A stretch of 64,000 nt of DNA, taken from NCBI GenBank assembly GCA_021234155.1, contig JAJEKV010000113.1, forward strand, positions 500,001 to 564,000, in the 5' to 3' direction. A program made the position numbers and the translations under genes. Numbering within the stretch: the stretch's first letter is position 1; every line of letters begins with the position of its first letter. The notes under the pieces are model-generated. The model ran no database searches. It saw only the letters and a program-made list of their open reading frames with translations, and was not told where the DNA came from. Source of the DNA: Isoetes taiwanensis (Eukaryota > Streptophyta > Lycopodiopsida > Isoetales > Isoetaceae). Below, piece by piece: positions 44,961 to 56,319 of this stretch.

Positions 44961-46377
44961 ATTGATTTGTTTTAACAACTCATTCAAATTTGCACTATGG
45001 CATGCGATTTTTATTACAAATTCTAATTTTGTCATAAGGCAACTCTTTCTTTTGTTGCATTTCAATTTATCTCCTCTGTTAGCATTCTTAGTTTTAAACA
45101 CGTCCATGTCAATTTATCATGACATTTGACTGGAGGAAATAATAACCCATTTGGTGAACCACGAGCAATTTTGGAATACAAAATATTAGCGCGTACAGTT
45201 GATCATGTATAATGCGTTTGATAGATGTATCAACAACTATAATTCTTGGGGAACCAAAGGAGTATTGAAGAAATGAAAGGAATAATAAATTCAATGGCTA
45301 TGACATGGCCCAACATAAAATATCCAAGTTTACAAAACATTTTATGCTTTGTGCTCAAACACAGTACGAAATTAGCATGTTTTGGCCAACCTCATCTTCG
45401 ATAGTCATTGACGTATATTGTTTAGTTTGATGGGAGTTGGAAAGTATCTTATGATGTATTGCAAAACTTGCAAACATTTTAGCCAAGGCATTGGGCCATC
45501 AATTTATGCAGGGTTTGTATTCAACCCTAAATCTTGATTCCAACCAGGTAAAATTCGTTCTACTTTTTTTGCTCCTATGTTGTTTCCGGTCAATCTTCTA
45601 AGTTGCCTTTCTTCACCAAACTTGCAACCTCGACATGGACCTATACACCAGCTTCTCATTGGAACTTTGTCCTTTGTCTCAGAAGTATCTTATTTCTCTC
45701 AAACCCCATGTAGAGGATGGGCTTCTTTCTGTTTGGGTTGAACAATTTGGTACTTCTTTCCTTGTTCTAGCATGTCTTGCATGTTCTGTCGCGGGGTTGT
45801 TTGGACACCTTGCTTCAATTTCACATGCGATCTACTAATTGAAAATCCTCTTGTTGTCGAGTGCTTTTGCCAATTTTTTGTGAGCGTAACCAATTTTCAC
45901 GTTTAGGGACTCACACTTTCCTGACTTATTTGACATTCATGTAGAAAGCTATCTATAATGGAAGCTAGATACTTATGTCAATAGTACATGGGATGAGGCC
46001 TACCATATCTGGATAAGCAACAACAAAATCAATCGCCTTTGGGCAGAGGGCAAATTTTCAAGCACGAAATTTTACCCAATGAAATTGTAACTGGAGATGT
46101 GTCGTTCAGATTTCCGATGATTGGAAAAGAAATTTTAGATTTCATTGCTGTGGTTGGTTATGGTATTTTTTTGCTCTTTTATTTATTTCTTAACCAAAAT
46201 AATATCCCCATAAATAATACTGAGCTTCATTGAATGGCTATTGGGCAAAGAGTTTAGCTTAAAACTTCATGACTTTGGGATAGATGCATATTGTCCTTTG
46301 TGCTATTCTTAATCTTGGATTTTGCTCCCAGATGTTCATAAACCATACTTCATAGACCCATTGATAGTACAAAAACT

Positions 46378-46378
<1 letters not shown>
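44961..46378. other. Non-coding stretch
   Basis: Nothing recognised. The open frames at 45635-45893 on both strands are mutual shadows without family motifs. Confidence 0.4.

Positions 46379-46414
<36 letters not shown>
46379..46414. repeat. TA microsatellite
   Basis: About (TA)17, followed by two CACTCTATATAT phrases. It generates false Tyr-Ile repeat frames. Confidence 0.9.
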
Positions 46415-46417
<3 letters not shown>

Positions 46418-46679
46418 TCTATATATCACTCTTGTCTGGAGCCATTGATCACAGGAATATACCATGATATTCCTCCAATCAATGGTCCACGTTTTTTGGC
46501 ACACACAATCAAAAGACAAATGCAATGGTGCAAATATTCGAATATATTTCAAAGGTCGAAGAACTCTATTCCATCAGAACTTTATATTACAAACAGTCCA
46601 ACATGAAAATATATACAACTGCCAAGGCAGTATCTGCATAGAACCAACAAACAGCTGTACAATGCCCAATGCATCTAAG

Positions 46680-49086
46680 CATGGCGGCCATCACCACCGC
46701 GTGACACGCAATCGCGTTTGCCTATCATGGCGCTGCCTCGGGCTTCAAGATCACGCAGACTCTCTAATAAGTAGGCCACGACCGCAGTTGAGATGCGGCG
46801 AAGAATGCTAGTATCAAACGCCATCTCTCTTTGGGCGGCGATATGCGGCGTACAACGGCATCAATTTGTTCAAGTGTACTTGCCGATTGCAAAGCGCCGG
46901 GTTGTTCAGCGCAAGACCTGCGCTTACGATTGCGTTTTGTCATCCCTTAGTTCCTCGACAAATGTGCGACCATCAACTCCAACGGCATGTCCACTCTCAA
47001 CTCCGGAACCTGGCTGCAGACTCTCTCTGATTGAGCCTCCCTCCCAGTCATCGCTAATGACTATAAGCTCGCATTTAGTGCTCTTCCTTGCTTTCTGTCC
47101 TATTGTCACTGTTACAAACCAAACGCGCCGTCGACCATCAAGACACGAGTAGCGTGCATCTGAGACAATTAGAACCATATCAAGCGACATCAAAGTCATT
47201 ATCATGCAAATCTAATGGAATAAAATCTGCAAATGGGTCTGCAGGCTCTTGAGGCGACGGCTGCACTCCAGAGTCTGCGTAAATGAACTCGTCGGCACTG
47301 CTGCCTCTCTCAGCACTGCCTTCTACATCATCAAATTCTGCAGTCTCATCCCACGGGGCAGCTTTAGCCTCTTTCCAACCCGCTCAAGCGGTACTATTCA
47401 CGGTCTGCGACCCAAATAATGCCATTCGAACATCCTTGTAAGTGTGCAAATGCGGGTCTAACATAATCCGCCAGGCTGCTTGAACTCTCTCAAGCGAGGC
47501 ATACGCGGAATTATTAGGTAGCACCCACGAACTGGCGAGCCTGAACTTGCCTGTCTGAATCATAGCTTTGACCGTATGCACAAGCGAGGCAGTCCTGAAT
47601 CTTCCACAGTGATAAGACACATAATGGAGCGCCTTGTCCATGAGATTGCCATTGTGAAGCACCGTCAGGTGCTTCACCTCCCCTGCGCCATAAAGAGCGT
47701 AAAGCTCCTTGCCAGCATCCACCTGTTCAGCAGTGACGTTATGCATGTGTGCCTGAAAATGAAGCTTGCCTAAATCCTTTAGGCAGTAGCCCACAAGGCC
47801 TTCAAAGCAATGCAGCTTTGAGCCTCGCAATGCTTTACATAAGATCATAGCACCAGGTGGCCTGCAGGTATTCCATCCAAGAAAATTTTTAATCCTCACA
47901 TTGAGGCTGGCAGGTGTTTTCGCATTGGGCGCGCCGGCACTGAATGTGAAGGTGGTCCAAAGATGAACCACGTTCCAAAGCCACCACCCCGGCAGTGCAA
48001 TTCTCCTTCAGGAATAGGATCATTCGATCGTAGAGTGCGATGGGGACGTCACACCCTCCAAAGACAATTGTGACAGACGTGTCTAAGTGGAATGGAAGAT
48101 CAACTGCTTCTTCTCCACGTCCACCACCTATATCAGGGCCAACATGCTCCTCTATCAACGAGACGGTCCTGCTACCTCTCCCTCTCCCTCTTCCCCTTCC
48201 TCGGCCTCTGCCTGTACCTCTACTTGCTCTCTTTGTATTCTGTGGCTCATCCTCTGAAACATCATCAGTAGGAACAGGCTGACCACCAATAGATTCACTA
48301 ATGCAAGGAGGCAATCTGCCCCTACCACCTAAGCCTCTGCCTCTGCCACGACTACGCCCACCCCTACCACCTCTTCCACTGGGCGGATGGATCTCACATC
48401 GAGAGCCCCGCCCCATTCCCGTCTTCAAACACCTTTGCGGCTCCTCAATAGGCGGGTTGTTGGGCTTCCCACAAACAAAACTTCACGCCCTCCAATCACA
48501 ACACGACCACCGGGTTTACGGGCCCCAATTCTATGTGCACAAGGCCGGAGGATTCACTTCCACATCCACCTCCCCGCCTTGCACAAAGGGCACAAAGAGG
48601 AGTCCATCTGTCTTTGCATCTGCCCATGTCACTTCCTGCGTTTTCTCATGCCTCCCCATCTTCTCTCCTTGCCTGCTGCACTCTGGAGGCCGTCCCTGTG
48701 CATCCAAAGAATGGAAAACCTGAGCACCGTCTTCTTGCCTGCAATACCTGCAAGCCCCACTCTCTATACACGCCCTCCGAAAAGGGGGTTTAAAAACCCT
48801 CACTTTCAATCTCGCCTGATTCCTCAGATACATACTCTTTTTCTGCCCTCAAAGCAAGCAACCTCCTGCAAAACACACAAAGAAATTAAATCCACGTAAA
48901 GAGGGCCTCACCCATAGCCTCCATCACGATTTGCGGATGCACCCGCTCTCTCTTATGCACTTGCGCTGCACCCACACTCCCCGCTGCACAAATTAAACTT
49001 TCACTCACACCAACCTGCTTGGCCGCCGGATCCTCCTCCTCCAAAACATCGTCTGTGGTCGACCAGACTTCCATTTTTACATGCAC
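46680..49086 (-). pseudogene. Single-tyrosine HUH endonuclease (Replitron-like Rep), with zinc-finger and RGG regions
   Basis: Reading leftwards: an N-terminal exon-like frame (49086-48890), a donor-like G|GTGAGG, and an acceptor TTTTGCAG at about 48867. Next is a Cys-rich block RRACIESGACRYCRQEDG..CS, then KPGGRVVIGGREVLFVGSPT. A long RGG tract (GRGGRGGRSRGRGRGLGGRG, and GTGRGRGRGRGRGRGSR) follows. The Rep domain is SVTIVFGGCDVPIALYDRM, VALERGSSLDHLHIQ (HUH motif, 47940-47954) and GLVGYCLKDLGKLHF (motif III Tyr-x-x-Lys, 47774-47791), then a helical C-terminal part and an acidic tail. Lesions: frameshifts near 48430, 47930 and 47190, and an in-frame TGA at 47384. HxH plus one YxxK is the layout of CRESS/Replitron Reps, unlike the two-tyrosine Helitron Rep. 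No helicase follows. The HUH call is firm; naming it a Replitron is inference. Confidence 0.7.
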
Positions 49087-49761
49087 CCTACTTTTAGAAT
49101 GTCACATGCCCGAAATCCTAACCTTTACATACCCCCAAAAAAACCACACTTTGCTTCAACACCCAAAAAAAGAAACTTCCTCCCAAGCAGCTCTCATGTG
49201 GCAAAATTTGGCAAAATATACCGTTTTGCATACAATACTATACAAGAATCATAGCCAAAACCATTGCCAGAATACACCAACCCAATACGAAACTCAAAAT
49301 GGCACATATAATCCAACCACTGCATGAATACCCTCCACCAATACACAAGTGATTCACAAGTGATTGTGCAAACTTTATATATCGCTAAGTTGTATTGTCG
49401 TGACCCTTTGAAATACTCCCTTTGGATGGCCAACCGAAGTGGCTCTATTAAGTTAGGGTCAATAAATCATGCAAGTTCTCCTCTCTACCGTCTGTCGCCT
49501 TGGCGCATGCAAGCATGAAGTAATTATTTGTATCGACCATCGATGCCCATGGGGGGGAAAAAGCATCACCCAATGAGTGGTCAATATCATAATGCATGTT
49601 GATCCAGGTTGGTGTTAATCACCATAAAATTAACCAATTTCAATAGATATTATGCAACTACTGTGAAAGCAGAAAATGCACAAACAAACATGTATCAGTA
49701 AACCTTAGAATGGCATAAATTATAGAAATAGAAGGGCTCAAACTAACATATGAGAGCCCCT
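49087..49761. other. Upstream flank of the Rep gene, no gene seen
   Basis: No protein family. The 5' terminus of the Rep element should lie here, but I see no clear terminal repeat. Confidence 0.4.
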
Positions 49762-49953
49762 CCTTGTTATAAAGGTTTTTTTGTCCCGTGGCATGCATGA
49801 CCAGCCTCTCTGGAGGTTTTCCTTTCAAATTTTTTTTTTTCAAGTTCTTTTCAAAAGTTATGTATTTTTGCATGGCACGCATGACCAGCCCCTCCTTGTT
49901 ATAAAGGTTTATTGTCGCATGGCATGCATGATCAGCCCCTCTGGAGGTTATGT
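49762..49953 (+). repeat. Direct repeat pair, ~65 bp
   Basis: 49762-49823 and 49889-49953 share CTCCTTGTTATAAAGGTTT, then a GGCATGCATGA.CAGCC core and CTCTGGAGGTT. A third partial copy (GGCACGCATGACCAGCCCCT) sits between them. Confidence 0.85.
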
Positions 49954-49959
49954 TGACAT

Positions 49960-50879
49960 TTCTTCTCTTATGTTTGTGGCTTTTATTGTCATCGGCATTG
50001 AGTACAGGGCGCACACGACTAGCTTCACAACAGTATGTGATCCCATATGTTGGCCTTACTAACGAAACTTATGGGTGCTTGCATTTATATTTCCAGGCTT
50101 AGAAAATCTAGAGACATATATATCTCCTCTTTGCTGCCCCGATCATTTACTTCCTCGTGCAGGCGCTCCAGGCAATACCTCGAGAATATTGGCGACCTTT
50201 TCTCTTAAAGATTTTCCCTGAAAACCGAAAAGGACGGGGTTTTTTTATCCCAATGAGAAGTTGTCGCCACTTTTCTCACATTTGCCTAGCCCTGTCATGA
50301 TATTATTGTCATTTCTCCTTATATAGGATAGTCCGATATTGTGCCTATGGTCGGCTACCCCACTCACTTCACAAAATTATAAACCCAATTAAAAGCCTAT
50401 CTATCGGCTGGTCCTCATCACGAGAATTGCATTCTTGTAATCCTCTTGCTTGTCAACACTTTTGGCTTATTTTTGCCACCAATATCTCCATTAAAAAGCA
50501 TCATTCTCTGTCATGTTTGATGAAGAAGGTTTATAAGTGCATTGTTGTAGAAGCTGGGAATGCTTGTAAAAACCTTAGAGAGAGAAATTAGTGGATTATT
50601 CAGAAAACATATATCAAATTCATCAAAAAGCCCAACTTCGTTACTCCGGGATTTTCTAGTCACAAAAACTCAAAACAAAGCACAGAGCAAAAGCAAAAAA
50701 AAAAAAAAAAAGGGCACAACAATATAAATAAGAAATCTAAGATTGTCACCTCTTTCGTACTATGAACAAGTGGCACCATAATTACCATGTGTGCCAACCC
50801 AGATCTCCATGTTTCTTAAGCAAGATTTCCATAAATGGAATAGTACAAATAGGGTTATGAAGGCCCAGATCAATGAAAT
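49960..50879. other. Non-coding stretch
   Basis: It includes an A18 run at 50695-50712. No gene recognised. Confidence 0.45.
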
Positions 50880-51855
50880 GCAACTGCCACATTTCACCTC
50901 TGACCCATTTCCTTAGGCAACGTGGCTGACTTGCAACCTGCTCTAACAGCAAAAATCGTCCTTGCTTTCAACTTAGAAGATGACTGGCTTTCAACTTGAT
51001 TGAAGTCATCCTGACGACTATGAGGTCAAGCCTCCGAATGATACTTCTAAATGAGATCCTGGCGGTCTTTCAATGCATCCACGGTATTTAACCCAATGTG
51101 TTGTGATGCATCCAACAGAAACCCATACTATGCCATGTCTTCGAAGGCAAGGTGAGCCTCTACTGGAATAAACTGGCATTCAATCGGCAGACAGATCTGG
51201 AGACCAAAAGCACAGGCACTGGCATTGGGATTGCAATAGTAAATAGGATGCCTGCAAGCCAAGGAGCAAGTGAGAAGACATTTTAAAGCAGCACAAAAAC
51301 CCGCTTGCTTGTGAACAGAGGGATCTGGAGAAGTGGCAGCTCTTTCTAGAAATTGATTTAGTCCCCAGACCGCATTGATAGTGGTTTTCCAACCTCGTTC
51401 ATTTGGGATGTAAATCCAATTTCGATTATTGTCCAAGGTTTCCTCTGCCTGCCAGACATTCCCACGCACAAAGCATGGATACCAACAGAGATCTATGAAT
51501 ATATGTGCCGGGGTCCAATCATCATGACCAGCTAAAGCCGTGGTCCAAAAGGAAATGACGGCGTGGAGGTGCTCCAAGTGACGCATATGGAGTGTCGTGT
51601 TGGGAAGCAGGCTGCATCATGGGCTGTTGAGCTTGAGTGCAGAACTCCTGAAGCAAATCCTGATCCAGGGCCTGACACCAGCATTCCCATTCTGGACTGG
51701 TATTCCCAGTCCACAGGAATGGTCTGGCTCTCAATATAGGCACGGAGACTGTTGAAGGAGCCTAAGTGTTGTAAGTAAAGTTGAGCATACCCAATCCCCA
51801 ATTCCTCATTCATGTTCTTCCAGATCTCATGCAAGGCTTCGGTGTGGTCAAACAA
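50880..51855 (-). pseudogene. Unidentified protein-coding remnant, frameshifted
   Basis: Two overlapping frames look like one protein. The first (51855-51560) reads LFDHTEALHEIWKNMNEELG, then YLQHLGSFNSLRAYIESQTI and MGMLVSGPGSGFASGVLHSS. The second (51586-51128) reads HLEHLHAVISFWTTALAGHD, then DWTPAHIFIDLCWYPCFVRG, NVWQAEETLDNNRNWIYIPN and ERGWKTTINAVWGLNQFLER. Past a TAG the same frame continues YGFLLDASQHIGLNTVDALK. Even composition, Trp-rich blocks and a length of at least 300 residues argue for a real former gene. I do not recognise the family; it could be a transposon ORF. Confidence 0.4.
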
Positions 51856-52213
51856 AATACTTTAATAATGATATCTATAGAAGGAACTTTAACTATCAAT
51901 AAACATTGAAGGTCAAACAAAAGGTACCTAAATGATATATAATTATTAGATAAACTTTTAATACCAATATATATGCTATAAAATAAATCTTTTAAATTTG
52001 CATGTATCTTGTGTGTTTCTATAGGTCAATCACACGTTCCATCACAATTTGTAGTTTAGAAATATTTAAAATCCCTACAAGTAGGACATGGAGCTATCCA
52101 CGAGTACTATTTTCTCTTGCAAAAGGTGGGAATTGATAGCTTTCTGTTTCAATTCATTGATGCTTCATATATCTAAATTTTCTCTCTTCTTCTAGGTGAT
52201 TAAAGGGAGCGAA

Positions 52214-52606
52214 ATGGGAATGGCACATATTTATATGCTTCTTGCTTGTATATTGATGTGCATTATGTCGTGCGATTCATTTGGCCCTATTTTATCAGCA
52301 ACATGCGGTTCAAGCAAAATTGGGATTGCAGAACCTCAATACTTCCAATGTGTTCATATGGTAATGCAAGATTTATATGCCCACACATGGCAAGCGGCAA
52401 ATTTCGACTTGAGTGTTCAACATTGTGATGGAGGCAATGTGACTTATGGCAGAGCAACTTGTTTTGCATTCTTGACAGAACGATTATGCCAAGATTGTCT
52501 CAATTACCTAGCTAGAAACATATTTGTAGTATGTAACAATGCAAGGTCTGCACGTCTCCAAGTTGCATTGTGTAGTCTTCACTATGATCATGATAGATTA
52601 CAGTGA
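52214..52606 (+). CDS. Gnk2/DUF26-type secreted cysteine-rich protein (ginkbilobin-like)
   Basis: Intact, 130 residues. The start at 52214 (MGMAHIYMLLACILMCIMSC) gives a signal peptide. The mature part has one DUF26 domain: ILSATCGSSKIG, YGRATCFAFLTERLCQDCL (the C-X8-C-X2-C motif), NIFVVCNNARSARLQVALC and a final SLHYDHDRLQ. This matches ginkbilobin-2, an antifungal mannose-binding protein of Ginkgo seed, in length and Cys order. Of its three sugar-contact residues (Asn11, Arg93, Glu104) only Arg is kept here: Asn is Gly (TCGSS) and Glu is Asp (HYDHD). A pyrimidine-rich CTTCTTCTAG at 52186-52195 may be an acceptor for a 5'-UTR intron. It is probably apoplastic; sugar binding is doubtful. Confidence 0.9.
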   Translation: MGMAHIYMLLACILMCIMSCDSFGPILSATCGSSKIGIAEPQYFQCVHMVMQDLYAHTWQAANFDLSVQHCDGGNVTYGRATCFAFLTERLCQDCLNYLARNIFVVCNNARSARLQVALCSLHYDHDRLQ

Positions 52607-53395
52607 AGCTAGAGAGCAATACTACATAAGTATATTTGTTGAATACTAGTTGGATCTTGTTAGTGTAACAAGATTATTATCTACATGGAACAAATTATGT
52701 GATTGAAATGTACCTAACTATTTAAAGCATATTATAATAAATCTATTTGGGAGAAAGAGACTTAAGTTGCATGTTGACAACAGGCTTGACTTCTTAAGAT
52801 CTAGAACGTATACTTTTTTTCTACAAGGGTTGTCTCTGGGCAATAAGCCTAAATTTGTTTGTGTTCATAAGATTATATGATAATAAGCCGAATTTGCTTG
52901 TGTTCAATCCAATTCAATTTATGGGCAGTTCACATGACGTTTTTTTCCTTCAGCGCTGAGAAGTAGCTGGCTTTGTGCTGCATCAATATTTCAGCACGGA
53001 CACAGCATCGCGGGTTGCATCGTGGGACAGCTGAACTCTTATAATGGGGCTGAATTTTTTTGGCTCAGCCCAAGTTCAGCAAGGATTCAGCCATACCACG
53101 GTAATATGTCCATGTGAACCCAGCATTAGTGGCAGCCAAAATTAAGTTTACACTAAAAGTCGTGACTCGTGAGATATGTGTGAGATTATTCTTATCCATT
53201 AGGGTAATAGGGTCCCAACCTAACGAGCTCACGTTAGGAGCGTGCCACGTCAATAAACGGCAGTTTAACGGACAAATCCTATATATTAACGGAATCGTAT
53301 CCTTCCCTTGTATTTTACTCTGCTCAGATCCCTAGCTTAAAATAGGGTCTTTTTTTTCTGCTTGATCCATACTCCCCATTCCGGCAGCTCGCTTC
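52607..53395. other. Intergenic; probable promoter of the downstream membrane-protein gene
   Basis: No gene is recognised. CAATAAGCC-type phrases recur at about 52840 and 52880. The last 100 bases before the next gene are pyrimidine-rich, as in plant 5' leaders. Confidence 0.45.
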
Positions 53396-53440
53396 ATGCT
53401 CCCGTTTAATGGCTTCGCCAAATATTGCACCAATTCATAG
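53396..53440 (+). promoter_or_regulatory. Upstream ORF overlapping the main start
   Basis: ATG at 53396 opens a 14-codon frame (MLPFNGFAKYCTNS) that ends at 53440, past the main ATG at 53409 and in another frame. Ribosomes starting there would miss the main start, so translation of the main protein may be damped or need leaky scanning. Confidence 0.55.
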
Positions 53441-54289
53441 CCCTTGCTCCGCCGGCGATTTTTTCACCATAAATATTGATGAGATTGCCTGTAAATTTGT
53501 GTCTTATCCTCCTCTCTCGGATCTAAAGGCAAATTCGACGATTGAAGAAAACAGAGCATGGTATGGTGTGTTTTCCGTAGCCCTAAAAACAGAGATCGCG
53601 AGATTTTTGTACAGATTCATGGCGAAATCTGCTGTATCATATGAAATTTCATCTCAAGAGAAGATGAACCGTCCTATTCCGATGCAGCTCATAACAGGCG
53701 GATTTTCTTCATCCAAAGGGGAAGAAAAAGGAATGCCTGTATCCAGCAATGCACATAAAAACAGAGAAATGGCAAAGAAGTCCGCTTCAATAGGAAGCAA
53801 GAAGCCTCCTAGGTATCCCAGACCCCCAAAATATCCTACTCCGGCCAATCCAAAGCTTCAGAGCTCCACAGCAGAAAAGAATGCTAGACATGGAAGGAAA
53901 ACAGCACCGAAGAAACAGAAGAGGGCTTCTGGCTCTGTCCTAAGCACCATTTTGTCACTTTTTTTGACGATTTTTCTTTGCACACTTGTTATTCTTCAAG
54001 GTATATTTCATCATTCAACATATTGCATCTCTTCATTCATTTTTCACTAAACTTATCAGTTTTCTATTTGAAGATGTTGGCTGGAGCAACCATAACTCTA
54101 ATGCTGCTGATAATAACACAAATCTGACAAATGTATCATATCTGTAAGTGCAAAAATCTGCTTTGTGATCTGGTTCAGTTATAGCTGCAGCAACTAAAGA
54201 GTCTATGAATTGCTCGTTGCAGAAATGCAGGCCTGGTTCAGAATTATGTAAAGGCTGGAAATGAAACGGTTGAAGTACAAAGGACCTAA
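53409..54289 (+). CDS. Three-exon single-pass membrane protein, function unknown
   Basis: Exons 53409-54000, 54074-54143 and 54223-54289; introns of 73 and 79 bp are GT..AG (CAAG|GTATAT, TTTGAAG|ATG, CT|GTAAGT, TTGCAG|AAA). Joined, 242 residues with an open frame. The N-terminal 120 residues have no clear domain. A basic/proline stretch (KKPPRYPRPPKYPTPANPKL, then HGRKTAPKKQKRASG) leads into one membrane helix, SVLSTILSLFLTIFLCTLVI (about 176-196). About 45 residues follow with four N-glycosylation sequons (NNT, NLT, NVS, NET), so the C-terminus is probably luminal or outside (positive-inside rule). The Pro-rich basic/TM layout recalls an uncharacterised plant family, but I cannot name it. 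Without splicing the first exon runs only to 54050. Confidence 0.7.
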
Positions 54290-55299
54290 AGTTGACTTGT
54301 AATTTTAGAAATATAGACTAGGGGCGCTTGTTAAGTTTTGTGTCAAAAAATTGTAAATATACATTGACCATACTGTGAACAAAATTTTTGCGCCCCTTAT
54401 TTTTAATCAAAAGGATTTTTTTAATACTTTGCACAAACTCTCGTCCATGGTTTCAAGCTATCCATAAGGTTTGCTATGGACAATTCCCATCAGTTTTTTA
54501 AAGGTTGGGGACTTCTTGATGTTTTTTGTTTTTGTTAGGTGTAGGTTCGAAGGTTTATTTTTTAGAGAGTCACATGGGCTTCCTTCCTTGGCAGAACCTA
54601 ACTTTCTTGCACAGCGATGGCGGCAGAACCTATTTTTCCTGCAAATCAACGATGATAAAAGGAGAGGGCAACGAATTTGTTGAAGAGGATGGATTGTGTG
54701 GCAACGGTTTTACCGGGGTTCTACTCCCCAGCCTCCCTCTCTGTTTCGCCTTCGCTCAGACCGTAGTTTAGCTATAATTTCTGACACGTGCTTCAAAAGC
54801 TTACAAAATGTTGAAGAATTTCTTCTTCTGTTTGATCCACTTTAGTACTTGATTGATAGAGATGCTGTGCATGTGTAGCCAGATGCTCTCTCTGCTTCTC
54901 TCTGCTTCGTGCCCTTGTTTGTGCTTCAAAAGCTTGTTGTCTGCAGCCATCTTGTACTTTGGACGGGTCGATGGGATAATTTGCCAAACACACAAATAGG
55001 CATGAGAGACTTTGTTATAGAGAATGATTAGGAAGCTGTGGTCGAATGTGGAGTGAAGATGGAATTTTGTCGACAAGAAGTAAATGCAATGCTGGGATAT
55101 ATAGAGCAAGAATACTAAAATGCAAGTCTTGGAAGAAAAAACGGCATCTTATAACTAAACCAAAATGAGTTCCACATGTTGAAGATTGAGATGGAAAGAC
55201 GGGATGGTGTTCCTCGATGGCATCACAGGGATGGGACCCCCAAAAAAAAAAAAAAAAAAAAAAAAGCTTGAAAATATAGCTTGTATTTGTAGTTTAATA
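54290..55299. other. Intergenic, no gene seen
   Basis: Short frames only. An A26 run lies at about 55240-55265, just left of the Helitron end (on the minus strand, T-rich flank after the terminus). Confidence 0.5.
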
Positions 55300-55328
55300 C
55301 TAGAAACGTGTGCCCGGCGATGCCGGGC
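55300..55328 (-). terminator. Helitron 3' terminus: hairpin plus CTAG
   Basis: 7-bp G/C stem with a 3-base loop, 8-base spacer, CTAG end. The hairpin is the stop signal for rolling-circle transposition in this family. Confidence 0.88.
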
Positions 55329-56319
55329 ATTAGTCGTGGACGTATGAGGGGAATTATGTGCGTTAGTTGTGGTTGTGTCGTGAATGTGCACAATGCATCG
55401 AAGGCAATATATGAGTAGGTGGAAATAGACACATATAGATACTGAACAAACTTTACCTTTTAAAGTGTACACATAATATGAAGTTCAAACAAAATGTTAA
55501 ACAAATATCTCTTTGGTTCTATACCTTGAAATACAAAATATTTTTAGTGCAAAATGAGGTTATGTCCCGTCAATCTCGGTGGATCCACATCACGAAGAAC
55601 TGTCCCAAAAGAAGTCTAGGAGCGTCCCAGTTGGCTCGATGTGAAGCTTCGATTCTTGGCCGATAGGTATAGAAGCTCCTCCCGTCGTTGCCTATGGTGG
55701 CGAACATGAGCGATGTAAACATGCTCGATACCATGTCCCACACCGCCACTTCGGTCTACCAACAACAATGTTATGCTTTGTTAGGAACTTCGGGAAGCTT
55801 CGTAATCACCAAGCTGCGTCATGTGGAATCGATGCCCAAGCCTTGAACCGTCTCCCATCACAAACACCAATGTGTGTCATGCCTCCTGGCGTGAAGCAAG
55901 TTCCCCTGCATGTATACTTGGAGGGGAACTTTTTTTACTCCAACACAGCAACACGCCAGCGTGTGTTATCAACTATCGCATAACTCCCTACAATAATAAG
56001 ATATCATTTCAGAAAAAGATAGGAGACATGCATTGATGAACTCCTTAATTAAGATGATAGAATATCCTATTAAGAAGCATATAAGCAATTGTTATTGTTG
56101 GAACTAACAAATCTTACACTCACCATCCCTACGATGTACATGAACTACCGCCCTTGGCTTAGGATTTCCAAGTTCCCAAGGTACAAAAGGTGTGTAGGGC
56201 TTCATGATCTGCGCACATTCAGAAGATCAAAAAACATCCAAGAAGCATGAGAACCTTTGAAAAAAAACACATATACATGCAATATATGGACATCACAACA
56301 TTAGTCGAGGACATGACAC

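Noticed and set aside
46322-46606. Open frames with Tyr-Ile repeats on both strands
   Set aside because: They come from the TA microsatellite.
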